The position numbers and the translations under genes were made by a program. From contig NZ_CANCWQ010000036.1 in NCBI RefSeq assembly GCF_947381555.1, forward strand, positions 1 to 17,061: a stretch of DNA of 17,061 bases. Direction: 5' to 3'. Of this stretch, positions 15,197 to 17,061 are shown in pieces. Position 1 is the first letter of the stretch, and every line of letters begins with the position of its first letter. Below the pieces are notes generated by a model. That model saw nothing but the letters and a program-made list of their open reading frames with translations. It did no database searches and was not told the DNA's origin. This DNA comes from Limosilactobacillus pulli (GTDB taxonomy: Bacteria > Bacillota > Bacilli > Lactobacillales > Lactobacillaceae).

Positions 15197-15225
15197 ATAA
15201 TAGTATAACGGTTTACTAAGTGCAA
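15197..15225 (-). promoter_or_regulatory. Promoter reading into the structured RNA region
   Basis: On the minus strand TTGCAC (15225-15220), 17-bp spacer, TATTAT (15202-15197). Predicted start near 15190. No protein gene with an SD lies downstream on this strand. Confidence 0.6.
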
Positions 15226-15382
15226 GCCTTTTTTATAAAAAATCTGAATAAGATGGTGATTAAAGGGTTAAAAGTCTGTCTTAATAACGTTTTACCTAAT
15301 CAAAGAACTTTTAGAAAAGAACAGCTATTTTGATCCGAATCGCGCTAAAATAGAATCAATCAAATCAAAGGATGTGTTGTCT

Positions 15383-15568
15383 ATGAAATGTCCGCATTGT
15401 AAGGTGCCATTAAAAGCCCATACCAGGATCTGCGCCGATTGTGGTCACACAGTTAGGGCCGAACGCCAAAAGCGACAGCGCAATCTGCTTATCGGTATGC
15501 TGCTATTGATCAGACTGCTGCTGTCAATAGTATTGGTAGTTAAATTGTCCAAACAAAAAGAGAATTAA
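15383..15568 (+). CDS. Small zinc-ribbon membrane protein
   Basis: A 61-residue protein. Residues 3-20 hold a zinc ribbon with CPHC and CADCGH, followed by a very basic stretch (RAERQKRQR) and one transmembrane helix (about 35-55), then KQKEN. The layout predicts a cytosolic N-terminal zinc ribbon with a single membrane anchor, like the small zinc-ribbon proteins common in lactobacilli. Its function is unknown. ATG 15383 is preferred; AAAGGA lies about 10 nt upstream, while GTG 15374 overlaps that SD. A TTG at 15377 is possible and would add two residues. Confidence 0.7.
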   Translation: MKCPHCKVPLKAHTRICADCGHTVRAERQKRQRNLLIGMLLLIRLLLSIVLVVKLSKQKEN

Positions 15569-15606
15569 AAAACAGGACTCAGAATCATGTTCTGGGTCCC
15601 GTTTTT
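15567..15606. terminator. Shared terminator between the zinc-ribbon and HEPN-like genes
   Basis: AAAAACAGGACTCAGAA pairs with TTCTGGGTCCCGTTTTT with two imperfect pairs, and T-runs occur in both directions. It overlaps the stop codon of the convergent minus-strand gene. Confidence 0.75.
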
Positions 15607-16018
15607 AATTATGATGGATATGGAAATGGTCAGGTTCTTCATGACCATCCAAATAGCGATTAACGTACCAGATCAAGACGTAGTGCAGCTTAACCAAGAT
15701 TTGATAGGCGTTTTGGGCACCAATGAGCTGGGGATGACGACCAGATTCACGTAGCTGAGTCAGCAGCGTGATCATTTCATCGTTTAATAAATGAGTTGAC
15801 TGCATTTTTTTAAGTCCATCCTCACTATTAAAATGCTTGTCCATGTCGGGGAACTCACGCTTAACCAGCTTGCGAATCAAACGGCCACTGATCTCTCGGA
15901 TCAAAAGTGCCTCAGTGGCATACTGACCATTGCGGTAGGCCTTTTCCGCCATCCGAGAAAGATGTTGCAGCTTATGCATGCCATGATAGGATTTTAAAAA
16001 TGCGAAGTTACCAGCCAC
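15605..16018 (-). CDS. DUF4145/HEPN-like protein
   Basis: A 137-residue, mostly helical soluble protein. The segment from AEKAYRNGQYATEALLIREISGRLIRKLV (about 24-52) through LLNDEMITLLTQLRESGRHP (77-96) follows the pattern of DUF4145/HEPN-type four-helix domains: a first helix with basic residues, then a conserved R..GN..H-like helix. Here it reads LRESGRH, giving an exact R-x4-H (Arg90, His95), the catalytic motif of HEPN ribonucleases. The C-terminus is His/Asp-rich (DHFHIHHN). GTG 16018 is the start, with AAAGGAG 7-8 nt upstream. HEPN domains act in toxin-antitoxin, abortive infection and restriction systems, but no partner gene (for example a MNT nucleotidyltransferase) lies beside it, so a toxin role is only a possibility. 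Confidence 0.6.
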   Translation of the reverse strand: MAGNFAFLKSYHGMHKLQHLSRMAEKAYRNGQYATEALLIREISGRLIRKLVKREFPDMDKHFNSEDGLKKMQSTHLLNDEMITLLTQLRESGRHPQLIGAQNAYQILVKLHYVLIWYVNRYLDGHEEPDHFHIHHN

Positions 16019-16160
16019 GATCGGTCTCCTTTTTTCGTATGTACTATAACTATTTTATCATTGATTAAACTACGTGCGGCCTGGAGGTTAATTTTTCTAA
16101 AAGCAGGTGGCTGATTGAGGATCGCCGGCAGCTACTATGCTTAATTTTTGGGGGATTATT

Positions 16161-16706
16161 ATGGAAAATAAATTAAAACTACTAAGCATCATTGGGCTAA
16201 GCAGTCTGCTTTTAGCGGGCTGTGGCAGCCAAAACTACGAAGATCATGCATCCTCGCATTCGCGATCCACATCACGGTCAGCCAGTTATCATCAAAAATC
16301 AACTGCCAAAAAGTCCAGCCATCATGCTGATAAAATCAGTTCATCGACTGCAGCGACAAACGAGTCCTCAGCTGCAAATCAGACCAGCTCCAGTCAGTCA
16401 GATTCACAATCGGCAACCAATCCGAGCACTCAAAATGGCATCCAGGCTGAGCAGCATGCCATTAATTCGGTTCAGGAAGCCATTGCTGCAGTTGATGCCA
16501 AATATGGCAATGGCGATATTCAGTGGTCATATATGTCGGAAGGCAATGGTACGATGGCAACCGATGAGCATGGTCAGCCGGCCTATTGGATTCGTGGCCA
16601 AGACTCAGCGTATCGCAATGGTAACTACACGGCTGGCAGCTATGATGGACACGACTATTATGTTTATCCAGATGGCCGCATCGTACCACGGGAAGGTAAT
16701 CAATAA
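16161..16706 (+). CDS. Serine-rich lipoprotein
   Basis: A 181-residue exported lipoprotein. Residues 1-20 are a signal peptide ending in the lipobox LLAGC, with Cys21 the predicted lipidated residue. Residues about 25-105 are a Ser/Thr/Gln/His-rich linker. The C-terminal about 75 residues form a compact domain rich in Tyr and Gly (INSVQEAIAAVDAKYGNGDI, then AYWIRGQDSAYRNGNYTAGS and HDYYVYPDGRIVPREGN), which resembles small extracellular domains of lactobacillus lipoproteins but has no function I can name. ATG 16161 is chosen for GGGGGA about 7 nt upstream and for the signal peptide; the in-frame ATG 16137 lacks an SD. Confidence 0.8.
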   Translation: MENKLKLLSIIGLSSLLLAGCGSQNYEDHASSHSRSTSRSASYHQKSTAKKSSHHADKISSSTAATNESSAANQTSSSQSDSQSATNPSTQNGIQAEQHAINSVQEAIAAVDAKYGNGDIQWSYMSEGNGTMATDEHGQPAYWIRGQDSAYRNGNYTAGSYDGHDYYVYPDGRIVPREGNQ

Positions 16707-16986
16707 CTAAAGAATTCGCAAATGCATTAACGTGGCGTATGACTTGAATTAGAAAGCGGAGCAGTCGCTGCTGCAACTGACCAAATAAATGGAGTTAGTT
16801 TTGGTTGATCGTTTTACTTAAACTGCTATTGACCATTTTGCCATGATACGACTAAAATTGAGTTATTCATTTTTAACAACTAGCGTCATGGGCATAGGGC
16901 AAAACTGGATTCAAGAATGTGTCTGACGCAGCTATAACGATCGTCTGGGTCAATCAATGATCCAAATGCAACTATATATAATGAAT
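16707..16986. other. Gene-free stretch before the right terminal repeat
   Basis: No supported gene. AGCAG/CTGCT (about 16759-16771) forms a small hairpin without a T-run, so it is not a terminator. Confidence 0.5.
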
Positions 16987-17061
16987 ACGCGATTTGCTAG
17001 TTCGTAACATTTAACAAAAAAAGCCTAACAAGGTTAGACTCAAAGTAGACTAAAAAAGGAG
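16987..17061 (-). repeat. Right copy of 75-bp terminal inverted repeat
   Basis: Exact reverse complement of 3-77, including the terminator hairpin (17022-17040 with the T-run on the minus strand toward 17016), which here would stop transcription entering from the right. The flanking element thus faces inward at both ends of the window. Confidence 0.85.

Noticed and set aside
1..17061. Composite transposon made of two inverted IS copies as a firm call
   Set aside because: Only 75 bp of each flanking element is visible, no transposase or target duplication can be seen, and contig-edge artefacts give the same picture.

Overview
The window looks like accessory and housekeeping DNA from a low-to-mid GC Lactobacillaceae member, most likely a Limosilactobacillus (reuteri/fermentum/mucosae-type). 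This rests on gene content, strong Shine-Dalgarno (SD) sequences, sortase-anchored and lipobox proteins, and the IS200/IS605-type TnpB element. The genus is an inference.

Layout. Bases 3-77 and 16987-17061 are an exact 75-bp inverted repeat. It carries an inward-reading terminator at each end, so the window is bounded by two copies of one repeated element in opposite orientation. Between them, left to right: a membrane-tethered NERD-domain nuclease-like protein (-); a divergent S-methylmethionine permease / homocysteine S-methyltransferase pair (mmuP -, mmuM +); a beta-phosphoglucomutase-like HAD protein whose catalytic residues are all replaced (-); a 952-residue LPKTG-anchored surface protein with 32 exact 12-residue repeats (-); a pyridoxal kinase / ECF S-component operon for vitamin B6 salvage (-); tRNA-Pro(UGG) with its own promoter and terminator (+); an IS605-type element with an intact TnpB nuclease, no TnpA, and both end hairpins (+); an unrecognised 165-residue protein (+); a cytoplasmic FAD/FMN reductase with a C-terminal flavinylation motif (+); a 400-450-nt gene-free, multi-stem region behind a strong minus-strand promoter, proposed as a non-coding RNA; a zinc-ribbon membrane peptide (+); a DUF4145/HEPN-like protein with an R-x4-H motif (-); and a serine-rich lipoprotein (+).

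Working together. Two pairs are coherent modules: mmuP with mmuM (methionine from S-methylmethionine) and the kinase with the ECF S-component (B6 uptake and trapping). The remaining genes are mostly single transcription units separated by clear terminators, several of them shared by convergent genes. The least explained items are the structured RNA candidate near 14.8-15.2 kb, the HAD pseudoenzyme, the HEPN-like protein and the terminal inverted repeats.
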